A program made the translations under genes and the position numbers. A DNA stretch of 64,000 nt, taken from contig NZ_RAPS01000001.1 in the NCBI RefSeq assembly GCF_003610255.1, forward strand, positions 4,402,001 through 4,466,000, given 5' to 3'. This DNA is from Streptomyces sp. TLI_171 (GTDB taxonomy: Bacteria > Actinomycetota > Actinomycetes > Streptomycetales > Streptomycetaceae). The notes under the pieces were generated by a model that saw only the letters and a program-made list of their open reading frames with translations, had not been told where the DNA came from and did no database searches. The first letter of the stretch is position 1; each line of letters starts with the position of its first letter. This document shows positions 1 to 7,913 of the stretch, piece by piece.

Positions 1-252
1 GGCGCCGCGGCGGTCGATCCGGCCGGCGGCGGCGGTGAGGGTCGCGGTGGTGGCGGGGGCCGCGGCGGGGAGGTCGTCCAGGAGCGGCGCGAGGTCGGCC
101 CGGGTGGTGGCGGTGAGGGCCTGGTGGACGCGCTGCTCCAGCTCGTCCTGGGTGATCCGCTCCTCGGTGTAGGCCTGCTGGAGGCGGTCCACGGTCGCGT
201 CGCGTTCGGCCGCGCCGATCCGGGTCTGCGGGCTGTCCGGTTGGGAGGTCAC
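1..252 (-). CDS. DUF1707 domain protein (3' end beyond window)
   Basis: The first 84 codons of a minus-strand gene begin with GTG at 252 and run off the left edge. The N-terminus reads RIGAAERDATVDRLQQAYTE, followed by ITQDELEQRVHQAL, the typical DUF1707 (SHOCT-like) helix pair found at the N-terminus of many small actinobacterial membrane-associated proteins. After about residue 60 the sequence becomes Ala/Thr-rich, so a linker probably leads to a C-terminal part not seen here. The function of the family is not established. It is divergent from the DUF1304 gene at 343, so the 253-342 gap carries promoters for both directions. Confidence 0.75.
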   Translation of the reverse strand, partial: MTSQPDSPQTRIGAAERDATVDRLQQAYTEERITQDELEQRVHQALTATTRADLAPLLDDLPAAAPATTATLTAAAGRIDRRGA

Positions 253-291
253 CGGCGCAGCCTAGTCCGGCGCGGGGCGGCCGCGTAGCTT

Positions 292-330
292 TCTGGACAG
301 GTGTCCGGCTATTCTGGACACCTGTCCAGA
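292..330. promoter_or_regulatory. Paired TetR-type operators
   Basis: Two palindromes lie side by side: TCTGGACA-GG-TGTCCGG at 292-308 and the perfect TCTGGACA-CC-TGTCCAGA at 313-330. Their centres are 21 bp apart, two helical turns, as expected for cooperative binding of two dimers on one face of the helix. They sit directly before the ribosome site AGGAGG (331-336) of the DUF1304 gene, whose next gene encodes a TetR regulator. Autoregulation by that protein is an inference from position and symmetry. Confidence 0.7.
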
Positions 331-342
331 AGGAGGAGTGGC

Positions 343-705
343 ATGGAGATCGCGGCGGCGGTGCTGGTCGGGCTGGTGGCCCTGTTGCACGGGTACATCC
401 TGGTGCTGGAGATGTTCCTGTGGGAGCGGGCGCCGGGGCGGAAGCTGTCCGGGTTCGACGCCGAACTCGCCCGGCGGACGGCCCCGCTGGCGGCCAATCA
501 GGGCCTGTACAACGGATTCCTGGCGGCCGGTCTGGTCTGGGGCCTGGTCGCGGGCGACCCGACCCGCTTCGGGGTACGGGTGTTCTTCCTGGCCTGCGTG
601 GTGGTGGCGGGCCTGTACGGCGGGCTGACCGCGAACCGGCGGATCCTGCTGGCGCAGGCCCTGCCGGGGGCGGTGGCGCTGACCGCGGTGCTGGTGGCGG
701 GGTGA
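343..705 (+). CDS. DUF1304 family integral membrane protein
   Basis: This 120-residue protein has four hydrophobic segments, at about residues 3-24, 52-68, 75-92 and 100-120. The N-terminal pattern LHGYILVLEMFLWERAPG, the central ANQGLYNGFLAAGL and the DUF1304 length all fit the family. The biochemical role of DUF1304 proteins is unknown. The ATG at 343 was chosen over the upstream GTG at 301 because a strong AGGAGG lies at 331-336, and because 301-330 is occupied by operator palindromes. Its stop overlaps the GTG of the TetR gene, so the two are translationally coupled and probably co-regulated. Confidence 0.8.
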   Translation: MEIAAAVLVGLVALLHGYILVLEMFLWERAPGRKLSGFDAELARRTAPLAANQGLYNGFLAAGLVWGLVAGDPTRFGVRVFFLACVVVAGLYGGLTANRRILLAQALPGAVALTAVLVAG

Positions 706-1265
706 GCGCGGCGGGCGACCCGCGGGCCGAGCGGACCAGGGCGAAGCTGCGGGCGGCGCTGCTGGCGGAGTGCGCGGACCGGCCGCTGGCGGAGCTCGGC
801 GTGGCGTCCGTGGTGCGCCGGGCCGGAGTCGGCCGGGCCACCTTCTACGGGCACTACGCGGACCTGTCGGCGCTCGCGGTGGACGCCTGCGCGGGCCTGG
901 TGCGGGAGGCGGTGGAGGCGCTGCACGCCTGGCGCGGCGTCCCCGATCCGGCGGCGCCGCCGGCCGCGCTGGTGGAGTTCTTCGAGCGGGTCGGCGGGCA
1001 CGCCGGGCTGTACCGGGAGCTGCTCGCCCCGGGCGGGGGCGGCCCGCTCGGGCCGGTGCTCCACCGGGAGCTGCGCGAACGCAGCCGCACCGAGCGGGAG
1101 CTGGCGGGCGCCCCGGACGCGCCGCTGGTCGCCTCCGCGGTGGCCGGCGCGTTCACGGGCGTGTTCGCGGACTGGCTGCACGGCCTGGTGGACGAGCCGG
1201 CGGCGAAGGTGGCGGGCCGGGTGTGGCGCCTGCTGATCGGCCTGCACCGCACGCCGCTGGCGTGA
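702..1265 (+). CDS. TetR/AcrR family transcriptional regulator
   Basis: This 187-residue protein starts with GTG at 702, inside the GTGA overlap with the upstream stop. The N-terminal DNA-binding domain (about residues 8-55) shows the TetR pattern: a first helix with RTRAKLRAALLAE, then PLAELGVASVVRRAGVGRAT and FYGHYADLSALA, the recognition helix and its conserved Phe-Tyr-x-His-Tyr end. The remainder is an Ala/Leu-rich helical ligand domain ending in WRLLIGLHRTPLA. Its likely targets are the two palindromes before the DUF1304 gene (292-330), so the pair looks like a self-contained repressor plus membrane protein module. The inducer is unknown. Confidence 0.85.
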   Translation: MSAAGDPRAERTRAKLRAALLAECADRPLAELGVASVVRRAGVGRATFYGHYADLSALAVDACAGLVREAVEALHAWRGVPDPAAPPAALVEFFERVGGHAGLYRELLAPGGGGPLGPVLHRELRERSRTERELAGAPDAPLVASAVAGAFTGVFADWLHGLVDEPAAKVAGRVWRLLIGLHRTPLA

Positions 1266-1310
1266 TCCGGGCCGAATTGCGGGCCAATCCGGAAAAGGCC
1301 CGGAAAGGGC

Positions 1311-1338
1311 AGGAGGCCCGCCATTCGGCGGGCCTCCT
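1311..1338. terminator. Bidirectional hairpin terminator
   Basis: A perfect 12-bp stem (AGGAGGCCCGCC paired with GGCGGGCCTCCT) closes on the loop ATTC. It lies between the convergent TetR gene and cold-shock gene and has no long T-tract, as is common in streptomycetes. Confidence 0.75.
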
Positions 1339-1396
1339 TGGGAACTGCTACTCGTACGGACCCGAGGGGCCGTGAGCGATCAGAGGGAGATGTGTC

Positions 1397-1600
1397 TCAG
1401 ACGGGGGTGACGTTCTCCGCCTGCGGGCCCTTCGGGCCCTGGGTGACGTCGAAGCTGACCGCCTGGTTCTCCTCCAGCGAGCGGAAGCCGCTCGCGTTGA
1501 TGGCGGAGTAGTGGACGAAGACGTCAGGGCCGCCGCCCTCCTGGGCGATGAAGCCGAAGCCCTTCTCGGCGTTGAACCACTTGACGGTTCCGGTCGCCAT
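1397..1600 (-). CDS. Cold-shock domain protein
   Basis: This 67-residue single cold-shock domain protein contains the RNP1 motif KGFGFI (residues 14-19) and the RNP2-like motif VFVHYSAI (residues 28-35). It starts MATGTVKWFNAEK, the canonical CspA-type N-terminus. The protein binds single-stranded RNA or DNA and works as an RNA chaperone. The ATG at 1600 is preceded on the minus strand by AAGGAG. The longer in-frame extension to 1711 lacks family similarity and is treated as 5' leader. An unusually AT-rich stretch lies upstream at about 1690-1800, which probably includes the promoter and an RNA leader. Confidence 0.95.
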   Translation of the reverse strand: MATGTVKWFNAEKGFGFIAQEGGGPDVFVHYSAINASGFRSLEENQAVSFDVTQGPKGPQAENVTPV

Positions 1601-1750
1601 ACCGTTCTCCTTGCGAGGGACGTTGTGGACACCACACCTTGTGGTGCCCGGGTCCGCTGCGCTGATCGCCCCGCCTCCGGACGAGTCCGGAGTTTTTCGT
1701 ACAGTGCTCAATCAATGCTCAATTGATGCCTGATACTGCTGCAAAATTAC

Positions 1751-1781
1751 AAAAAGCCTGCGGTTACATGCTCCGCAGGCT
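1751..1781 (-). terminator. Orphan intrinsic terminator upstream of the cold-shock gene
   Basis: Read on the minus strand, a perfect 9-bp stem (AGCCTGCGG paired with CCGCAGGCT, 9-nt loop) is followed by TTTTTG and an AT-rich tail. This is a textbook Rho-independent terminator, rare in such GC-rich DNA. No minus-strand gene precedes it between 1782 and the start of mqnA. It must therefore end either a small RNA starting near 1800-1950 or a long leader that attenuates the cold-shock gene. Confidence 0.6.
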
Positions 1782-1862
1782 CCAAGTACTGCAAGGGGAA
1801 TCAAACTGCAACTGAGGGAGACGGTAGCACGCGGGCGCGGCCCCGACCAGGGGTGAACGGCG

Positions 1863-1887
1863 GTGTCGGACGGTGTGTCGGACACCG
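1863..1887. promoter_or_regulatory. Repeat-rich possible operator upstream of mqnA
   Basis: The 9-mer GTGTCGGAC occurs twice, at 1863-1871 and 1875-1883, 12 bp apart. The second copy is embedded in the inverted repeat CGGTGT-GTCGG-ACACCG (1871-1887). A possible -10 element TACCCT lies at 1915-1920. The arrangement suggests a regulator site for mqnA, but no cognate regulator is visible nearby. Confidence 0.35.
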
Positions 1888-1953
1888 GATGCGAGCCGTC
1901 CCAATCAGCGGGCATACCCTGCCGGGAGAGCACCAACGGCAAGGGAGCACACG

Positions 1954-2841
1954 GTGAGCAGTAGGGATGCCGAACAGCCCGCGACCGCAGTCAGGCCGCG
2001 GGTCGGGCACATTCAGTTCCTCAACTGCCTTCCCCTCTACTGGGGTCTGGCGCGCACGGGGAACCTGCTCGATCTGGACCTCAGCAAGGACACCCCGGAG
2101 AAGCTCAGCGACCGCCTGGTGGCCGGCGGCCTCGACATCGGACCGATCACCTGCGTGGAGTACCTGCGCAACGCGGACGACCTGGTCGTCCTGCCGGACA
2201 TCGCGGTCGGCAGCGACGGCCCCGTGATGTCCTGCGTGATCGTCAGCAAGGTCCCGCTCGGCGAACTCGACGGCCGCCGGGTCGCGCTCGGCTCCACCAG
2301 CCGCACCTCGGTCCGGCTGGCCCGCCTGCTGCTGGAGGAGCGCGAAGGGGTCCGGCCCGAGTACTTCTCCTGCCCGCCCGACCTGGACGCGATGCTCGCC
2401 GACGCCGACGCCGCGGTGCTGATCGGCGACCCGGCGCTGCGCGCCTCGCTGGAGCAGGCCCCCCGGCAGGGACTGGCCGTGCACGACCTCGGCGCGATGT
2501 GGAAGGAGTGGACCGGCCTGCCGTTCGTCTTCGCCGTCTGGGCCGCCCGCCGCGAGTACGCCGACCGGCACCCCGACCTGACCGCCGCCGTCCACCGGGC
2601 GTTCCTGGAGTCCCGGGACCTCTCGTTGACCGAGGCCGCCAAGGTGGCCGAGCAGGCCGCCCGCTGGGAGGCGTTCGACGCCCCGCTGCTGGAGACCTAC
2701 TTCGGCGAGGCGCTGGACTTCTCGCTCGGCGAGCGCCAGCTGGCCGGGATCGCCGAGTTCGCCCGCCGGGTCGCGCACGACAGCGGCTTCGCCCCCGACG
2801 TGGCGATCCGGCTGCTGGCCCCCGCCCCCGTGGTGGCCTGA
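1954..2841 (+). CDS. mqnA: Chorismate dehydratase MqnA (futalosine pathway)
   Basis: This 295-residue protein is the first enzyme of the futalosine route to menaquinone. It dehydrates chorismate to 3-enolpyruvylbenzoate in the cytosol. Family marks include VGHIQFLNCLPLYWGL near residue 20, the GGLDIGPITCVEYLRN segment, LGSTSRTSVRLARLLL, and the C-terminal KEWTGLPFVFAVWAAR. It has the periplasmic-binding-protein-like fold typical of MqnA/MqnD. The GTG at 1954 was chosen over upstream in-frame starts because AAGGGAG lies at 1941-1947 and homology begins just after it. mqnC follows at 4592 with a kinase gene between; mqnB, mqnD and mqnE are not in the window. Confidence 0.95.
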   Translation: MSSRDAEQPATAVRPRVGHIQFLNCLPLYWGLARTGNLLDLDLSKDTPEKLSDRLVAGGLDIGPITCVEYLRNADDLVVLPDIAVGSDGPVMSCVIVSKVPLGELDGRRVALGSTSRTSVRLARLLLEEREGVRPEYFSCPPDLDAMLADADAAVLIGDPALRASLEQAPRQGLAVHDLGAMWKEWTGLPFVFAVWAARREYADRHPDLTAAVHRAFLESRDLSLTEAAKVAEQAARWEAFDAPLLETYFGEALDFSLGERQLAGIAEFARRVAHDSGFAPDVAIRLLAPAPVVA

Positions 2842-2904
2842 ACGATCGGGCACCCCCGGCCCGAACGTTTGGGATGATCGGGCCGGGCGAGGGAGGGAGC
2901 GGGC

Positions 2905-4503
2905 ATGGAACGGCTCACGGCCGAGGACCCGTCGACGATCGGCGACTACCGGCTGCTGCGGCGGCTGGGCGCCGGCGGCATGGGGCGGGTCTACCTCGGG
3001 CGGACCACCGGCGGGCGGACCGTCGCCGTCAAGGTGGTGCGCCCCGAACTGGCGGACGACCCGGAGTTCCGGGCGAGGTTCCGTCAGGAGGTGTCCGCCG
3101 CCCGCCGGGTGGGCGGACGGTGGACCGCGCCCGTCCTGGACGCCGACACCGAGGGCCCCCGCCCCTGGGTCGCCACCGGCTTCGTCGCCGGCCCCTCGCT
3201 CGGCGACGCGGTGCGCACCGCCGGGCCGCTGCCCACCGCCTCCGTGCACGCGCTGGGCGCCCGGCTGGCCGAGGCCCTGGAGCAGGTGCACGCGCTCGGG
3301 CTGGTGCACCGGGACGTCAAACCGTCCAACGTGCTGCTCACCCTGGACGGGCCGCGGCTGATCGACTTCGGGGTGTCCCGCGCGCTGGACGCCGCCGCCT
3401 CGCTCACCCACAGCGGCTTCGTGGTCGGCTCGCCCGGCTTCATGTCGCCCGAGCAGGCCGCCGGCGCACCGGTCGGCCCGCCCGGCGACCTGTTCTCGCT
3501 CGGCGCCCTGCTGGCCTTCGCCGCCACCGGCACCGCCCCGTTCGGGGAGGGCGTCAGCGCCGCCGTGCTGCTCTACCGGGTGCTCCACGAGGAGGCCGAA
3601 CTCGGCGGACTCGACGGCGAGTTGCGGGCCGCCGTGGCCGCCTGCCTGGCCAAGGACCCGGCGCTGCGCCCCACCCCCGCCGAACTGCGCGACCGGCTGG
3701 CCCCCGGCGCCGCGGCCGGCCCCGACGGCTGGCTGCCCGCCCCGCTGGCCGGCGCCGTCGGCCGCGCCGCCGTCGAACTGCTCGACCTGGAGGGCGACGA
3801 CGGCCCGCCGGTGTTCGCCGACCGGGTCCCCACCGCGCTGGACGGCCCCCGCCCGGCCGGACCCGAGGCGCTGACGGACCGTCGGGCGCCGCGCCGCCGC
3901 CGGCGCTGGGCGGTGGCCGCGGTCGCGGCCGTGCTGCTGGGCGCGCTGTACGGCGGGCTGGCCGCGACCGACCGGCTGCCCTGGCAGAGCGCGGACCCCG
4001 GCGCGACCCGGACGCCCGGCCAGGACGCCGTCACCGACTCGCCCTCGCCGAGCGACAGCCCCGAGGACGGGGGCGACCCGACGCCGGACGAGTCGCCGTC
4101 CGGGAGCGCCACGGGAGGCGGCGGCGAGACGCCGGCCGGCGACGCGAAGGCGCTGCCCGAGGGCTTCGTCGGCACCTTCAAGGGCACCATCACCACCAAG
4201 ATCGTGCCGCTGCCGTCGGTGTTCACCGTGACCTTCACCGCCGGCCGGGTCGGCGAGGAGGTCGGGCACACCGGCAACGCCTCCGAGCTCAGCAGCACCG
4301 TCTGCCACGGGGTGCTGACCCTGCTCTCCGCCGAGGACGGGAAGGTCGTCCTGCAGGAGCGCCCCGACGGGCAGGAGGCCGGCTGCACCGGCGTCGCCGA
4401 GCAGCAGACCTACACCCTGCTGAACGGCGGCGGGAAGGTCCACCTCGCGGTCAGCGGGGCCGCGCTCGGCTCCGACCCGGAGGGCGACCTGACCCGGCAG
4501 TGA
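2905..4503 (+). CDS. Membrane Ser/Thr protein kinase
   Basis: This 532-residue eukaryotic-like kinase has a cytosolic catalytic domain at residues 15-270, with glycine loop GAGGMGRVY, ATP-binding Lys43, catalytic HRDVKPSN with Asp137, and metal-binding Asp154 in IDFG. A proline- and acid-rich linker follows. One membrane segment lies at about 335-355 after the stop-transfer run RRRRR. The exterior part begins with a Ser/Pro/Asp linker and ends in a small beta-rich domain with two cysteines (TVCHGV and AGCTGV) that could form a disulfide. There are no PASTA repeats, so the sensed signal is unknown. Its place between mqnA and mqnC is suggestive but does not prove a role in quinone control. Confidence 0.9.
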   Translation: MERLTAEDPSTIGDYRLLRRLGAGGMGRVYLGRTTGGRTVAVKVVRPELADDPEFRARFRQEVSAARRVGGRWTAPVLDADTEGPRPWVATGFVAGPSLGDAVRTAGPLPTASVHALGARLAEALEQVHALGLVHRDVKPSNVLLTLDGPRLIDFGVSRALDAAASLTHSGFVVGSPGFMSPEQAAGAPVGPPGDLFSLGALLAFAATGTAPFGEGVSAAVLLYRVLHEEAELGGLDGELRAAVAACLAKDPALRPTPAELRDRLAPGAAAGPDGWLPAPLAGAVGRAAVELLDLEGDDGPPVFADRVPTALDGPRPAGPEALTDRRAPRRRRRWAVAAVAAVLLGALYGGLAATDRLPWQSADPGATRTPGQDAVTDSPSPSDSPEDGGDPTPDESPSGSATGGGGETPAGDAKALPEGFVGTFKGTITTKIVPLPSVFTVTFTAGRVGEEVGHTGNASELSSTVCHGVLTLLSAEDGKVVLQERPDGQEAGCTGVAEQQTYTLLNGGGKVHLAVSGAALGSDPEGDLTRQ

Positions 4504-4591
4504 ACGGCCGCGTGGGCCTGGGCGGGGGCGGAAATACGCTGGCGTAGGCTGAGCTGGTCCGCCCCTCCGAGGAAGAAAGCAGGCCCGCCAG

Positions 4592-5800
4592 GTGTCCGAG
4601 CAGAACCTTTCCGCCACCCAGCTGCAGGCCGTTCTGGACCGCGCGGCCGAGGGCGGCCGGATCACCGCCGAGGAGGCGCTGGAGCTCTACCGCTCGGCCC
4701 CCCTGCACGCGCTCGGCGCGGCCGCCGACGCGGTGCGCCGGCGGCGGTACGCGGGCGTCGAGCACATCGCCACGTACATCATCGAACGGAACATCAACTA
4801 CACCAACGTCTGCGTGACGGCGTGCAAGTTCTGCGCGTTCTACGTCCCGCCGAAGAGCGACAAGGGCTGGTCGCGGGAGCTCGACGAGATCCTCCGCCGC
4901 TGCGCCGAGACGGTGGAACTGGGCGGCACCCAGATCATGTTCCAGGGCGGGCACCACCCCGACTACGGGGTCGAGTACTACGAGCAGAACTTCGCCGCGA
5001 TCAAGGCCGAGTTCCCGCAGCTGGTGATCCACTCGCTGGGCGCCTCCGAGGTCGAGCACATGGCGAAGATCTCCGGCGTCTCCGTCGAGGAGGCCATCAC
5101 CCGGATCCACGCGGCCGGCCTGGACTCCTTCGCCGGCGCCGGCGCCGAACTGCTGCCGGAGCGGCCGCGCAAGGCGATCGCCCCGCTCAAGGAGTCCGGC
5201 GAGCGCTGGCTGGAGATCATGGAGACCGCGCACCGCCTCGGCGTCGAGTCCACCTCCACCATGCTGATGGGCACCGGCGAGACCAACGCCGAGCGGATCG
5301 AGCACCTGCGGATGATCCGCGAGGTGCAGGACCGCACCGGCGGCTTCCGGGCCTTCATCCCCTACACCTACCAGCCGCAGAACAACCACCTGAAGGGCTC
5401 GACCCAGGCCACGGTCTTCGAGTACCTGCGGATGATCGCCATCGCCCGGCTGTTCCTCGACAACGTGGCGCACATCCAGGGCTCCTGGCTGACCACCGGC
5501 AAGGAGGCCGGCCAGCTGTCGCTGCACTACGGCGCGGACGACCTGGGCTCGGTGATGCTGGAGGAGAACGTGGTCTCGGCGGCCGGCGCCAAGCACCGCT
5601 CCAACCTGCACGAGCTGATCCACCTGATCCGCACCGCCGGCCGGGTTCCCGCGCAGCGCTCCACCACCTACCAGCACCTGCGGGTGCTGGACGACCCGGC
5701 GAACGACCCGGTCGACCCGCGGGTGGCCTCGCACATCGCCTCCACCGCGATCGAAGGCGGCACCGCCCACCCCGAGTTGACCATCCTGGCGACGAGCTGA
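4592..5800 (+). CDS. mqnC: Cyclic dehypoxanthinyl futalosine synthase MqnC
   Basis: This 402-residue radical SAM enzyme cyclises dehypoxanthine futalosine to cyclic dehypoxanthinyl futalosine, the third core step of the futalosine pathway. The [4Fe-4S] motif is CVTACKFC (C-x3-C-x2-C) at about residues 71-78, followed by AFYVPPKSDKGW. Other family segments are ELGGTQIMFQGGHHPDYGVE, STSTMLMGTGET and FIPYTYQPQNN. The GTG start at 4592 follows GAGGAAG at 4569-4575. Its stop lies only a few bases from the next GTG (5808), so it is probably cotranscribed with the small amidohydrolase-like gene. Confidence 0.95.
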   Translation: MSEQNLSATQLQAVLDRAAEGGRITAEEALELYRSAPLHALGAAADAVRRRRYAGVEHIATYIIERNINYTNVCVTACKFCAFYVPPKSDKGWSRELDEILRRCAETVELGGTQIMFQGGHHPDYGVEYYEQNFAAIKAEFPQLVIHSLGASEVEHMAKISGVSVEEAITRIHAAGLDSFAGAGAELLPERPRKAIAPLKESGERWLEIMETAHRLGVESTSTMLMGTGETNAERIEHLRMIREVQDRTGGFRAFIPYTYQPQNNHLKGSTQATVFEYLRMIAIARLFLDNVAHIQGSWLTTGKEAGQLSLHYGADDLGSVMLEENVVSAAGAKHRSNLHELIHLIRTAGRVPAQRSTTYQHLRVLDDPANDPVDPRVASHIASTAIEGGTAHPELTILATS

Positions 5801-5807
5801 CCGCTCC

Positions 5808-6410
5808 GTGCTGACCCTGCACCGGGCCGCCGTGCTGGTGGCCGACCCCGCCGCCCCGTCCCTGCCGGACGGGGCGGTGCTGGTCGACGGGGCCCTGGTG
5901 GCCGCGATCGGCCCCTACCGGGAGCTGGCCGGCGGCCCCGCGCGGCTGCGGGAGTGGCCCGGGGTGCTGGTGCCCGGACTGGTCAACCGGCACGCCGGCT
6001 GGCTGCTGGAACACGCCTACCACCCCGACCCGCGAGAGGAGTCGGGCGAGCAGCCGCTGCCGCCCCCGGACGGGCTCGGCGAGGAGCAGTGGGGCGGCAG
6101 CGCCCGGCGCGGACTCCAACGCATGCTCGGCTGCGGCGCGACGGCCGTGGCCGGCCCGTTCACCCGCGCCGCGGTGCGCACCGCGGTCGCGCGCTCCGGC
6201 CTGCGCCCGCTGCCCGGCGACGGCACGCCCGGGCCGCTCGATCCGCTGGCCGCCGGACCGCTCGCGGCCGCCGTGGAGCGGCCGTTGAGGGTCGGCGGGG
6301 CCGCCGACTTCGCGGTGTTCGACGCCGCCTCGGCGGCGGAGCTGGAGCACGGCGGGGCGAGCTGCCTGGCCACCGTGCTGGGCGCCCGGCTGCTGTACCG
6401 GCGGAAGTGA
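5808..6410 (+). CDS. Short amidohydrolase-like protein
   Basis: This 200-residue protein starts with GTG seven bases after mqnC. Its N-terminus (LTLHRAAVLVADPAAPSLPD, then VLVDGALVAAIGPY and LVPGLVNRHAG) matches the beta-sandwich start of metal-dependent amidohydrolases such as imidazolonepropionase. Its C-terminus (RVGGAADFAVFDA, TVLGARLLYR) matches their composite-domain end. The long TIM-barrel middle is reduced to about 100 residues, and the usual metal-binding His-x-His reads NRHAGWLLEH, so it is probably not a normal hydrolase. Tight linkage to mqnC raises a possible role in the futalosine pathway, whose deamination step in streptomycetes uses an amidohydrolase-type enzyme. That role is inference only. 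Confidence 0.65.
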   Translation: MLTLHRAAVLVADPAAPSLPDGAVLVDGALVAAIGPYRELAGGPARLREWPGVLVPGLVNRHAGWLLEHAYHPDPREESGEQPLPPPDGLGEEQWGGSARRGLQRMLGCGATAVAGPFTRAAVRTAVARSGLRPLPGDGTPGPLDPLAAGPLAAAVERPLRVGGAADFAVFDAASAAELEHGGASCLATVLGARLLYRRK

Positions 6411-6504
6411 CCGGTGGCCGGGTTTTCTGACTGGCCGTGACCTGAGGGCATGCCAGCGGCTACCATCCCGGTTCAGAACAGCCGTCGAGCCAGGAACAGG
6501 ACGT

Positions 6505-7071
6505 ATGCGAGCCGCAAGCCCCGACCGAGTGCGGACCAGACCGGCCCGGGGCTGGTACCTCGGGGCCGTGCTGAGCGCCGTGGTCGCGGTGACGATGTGT
6601 CTGCTCGGCTGGCGGCAGGCCGACCAGGCCGACCGGATCGACGCCCACCCCGTCCGGGTCGAGGGCACCGTGACCCAACTGCCCGGCGGCAGCGGCACCT
6701 ACAGCCAGGTCGCCTACCTCGCGGACGGTCGGCGAATGACCGCCGCCGACCTGTGGCTGCCCGAGGCGGCGAAGGTCGGCGACCCGATCTGCCTGGAGCA
6801 CGCGGCGGACGACCTCGGCGCGGTCCGGGTGTGCGGGAAGACCTATCCGCAGCCGGTGGGCGTCGGGTTGGCGCAGACCAGCGTCCCGGTGGCGGTCCTG
6901 CTGTGCGCCCTGTGCCTCTACCGGATCCGCCGCTTCCGCCGCACGCACCCCGTCGGGGACCGGGGCGGGCAGGGCTTCACCGTGGCCTTCGCGGCCGAGG
7001 GAATGCCCGCCCTGACCAACGGCAGGCGCTCCCGCCGCCGCCGCAAGGGCGGCCGCCGCGCCCTGCGGTGA
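6505..7071 (+). CDS. Two-TM membrane protein of unknown function
   Basis: This 188-residue protein has a membrane segment at about residues 17-36 (WYLGAVLSAVVAVTMCLLGW) and another at about 118-136. Between them is a roughly 80-residue exterior region with the pattern HPVRVEGTVTQLPGGSGTYS, reminiscent of DUF3592-type proteins. Two cysteines in this loop (ICLEH and VRVCGK) could form a disulfide. The C-terminal tail is strongly basic (RRSRRRRKGGRR). A possible promoter (GTGACC, 18 bp, TACCAT) lies at 6437-6466, and AGGA precedes the ATG at 6505. I do not recognise a function. Confidence 0.7.
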   Translation: MRAASPDRVRTRPARGWYLGAVLSAVVAVTMCLLGWRQADQADRIDAHPVRVEGTVTQLPGGSGTYSQVAYLADGRRMTAADLWLPEAAKVGDPICLEHAADDLGAVRVCGKTYPQPVGVGLAQTSVPVAVLLCALCLYRIRRFRRTHPVGDRGGQGFTVAFAAEGMPALTNGRRSRRRRKGGRRALR

Positions 7072-7115
7072 GCCCTGGTGGCGGCCGGCCGGGGCGGAAG
7101 GTGAACAATGGGGGC

Positions 7116-7811
7116 GTGACCCGAGCCCATCTGGACAAGCAGCCGCAGGACGTCGCCGCCATGTTCGACGATGTCGCGGCCAAGTACGACCGCACCAACG
7201 ACGTGCTCTCGCTGGGCCAGGCCCGGCTGTGGCGCCGCGCGGTGGCCGATGCGGTGGGGGCCGTGGCGGGCCAGCGCATCCTCGACCTCGGGGCGGGCAC
7301 CGGCACCTCCTCGCTGCCCTTCCTGGAGGCCGGCGCGGACGTCGTCCCCTGCGACTTCTCCCTCGGCATGCTGACCGAGGGCAAGAGCCGCCACCCCGAA
7401 CTCGCCCTCACCGCGGGCGACGCCACCCGGCTGCCGTTCGCCGACGACTCCTTCGACGCGGTGACCATCTCCTTCGCGCTGCGCAACGTGCAGGAGCACG
7501 AGGTGGCGATGCGCGAGCTGCTCCGGGTCACCAAGCCCGGCGGCAAGCTGGTGATCTGCGAGTTCTCCACCCCGACCTGGACGCCGTTCCGGACCGTCTA
7601 CACCGAGTACCTGATGCGGGCGCTGCCGCCGGTGGCGACCAAGGTGTCCTCCAACCCCGAGGCGTACGTGTACCTCGCCGAGTCGATCCGGGCCTGGCCG
7701 GACCAGCCCGCGCTGGCCGCCGAACTGCAGCAGGCCGGCTGGACGAAGGTCGCCTGGCGCAACCTGACCGGCGGCATCGTGGCTCTCCACCGCGGCTTCA
7801 AGGCCCCGTAG
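7116..7811 (+). CDS. menG: Demethylmenaquinone methyltransferase
   Basis: This 231-residue UbiE/MenG-type SAM-dependent enzyme methylates the naphthoquinone ring of demethylmenaquinone, the last step in menaquinone synthesis. The N-terminal signature VAAMFDDVAAKYDRTNDVLS is typical. The SAM site is ILDLGAGTGTSSLPF near residue 55, followed by DATRLPFADDSFDAVTISFALRNV and the C-terminal LTGGIVALHRGFK. The GTG at 7116 gives the family length. GTG 7101 is also in frame but lies on top of the only purine-rich site (GGAAGG, 7096-7101). The next gene is a menJ-like reductase, so the two act in sequence on the same lipid. Confidence 0.93.
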   Translation: MTRAHLDKQPQDVAAMFDDVAAKYDRTNDVLSLGQARLWRRAVADAVGAVAGQRILDLGAGTGTSSLPFLEAGADVVPCDFSLGMLTEGKSRHPELALTAGDATRLPFADDSFDAVTISFALRNVQEHEVAMRELLRVTKPGGKLVICEFSTPTWTPFRTVYTEYLMRALPPVATKVSSNPEAYVYLAESIRAWPDQPALAAELQQAGWTKVAWRNLTGGIVALHRGFKAP

Positions 7812-7913
7812 ACTGCGAGGGTTCGGCGCTCCGGCCGCTTCGTTGACGGAGCGTCGGAGACGGAGTGTCGGACCCGACTCCGTGACCCCGACGCGCTCAG
7901 GAGAGAGCCCCGT

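Noticed and set aside
1801..4665. A 954-codon minus-strand frame opposite mqnA and the kinase
   Set aside because: There is no recognisable domain and it is fully antisense to two genes with clear motifs.
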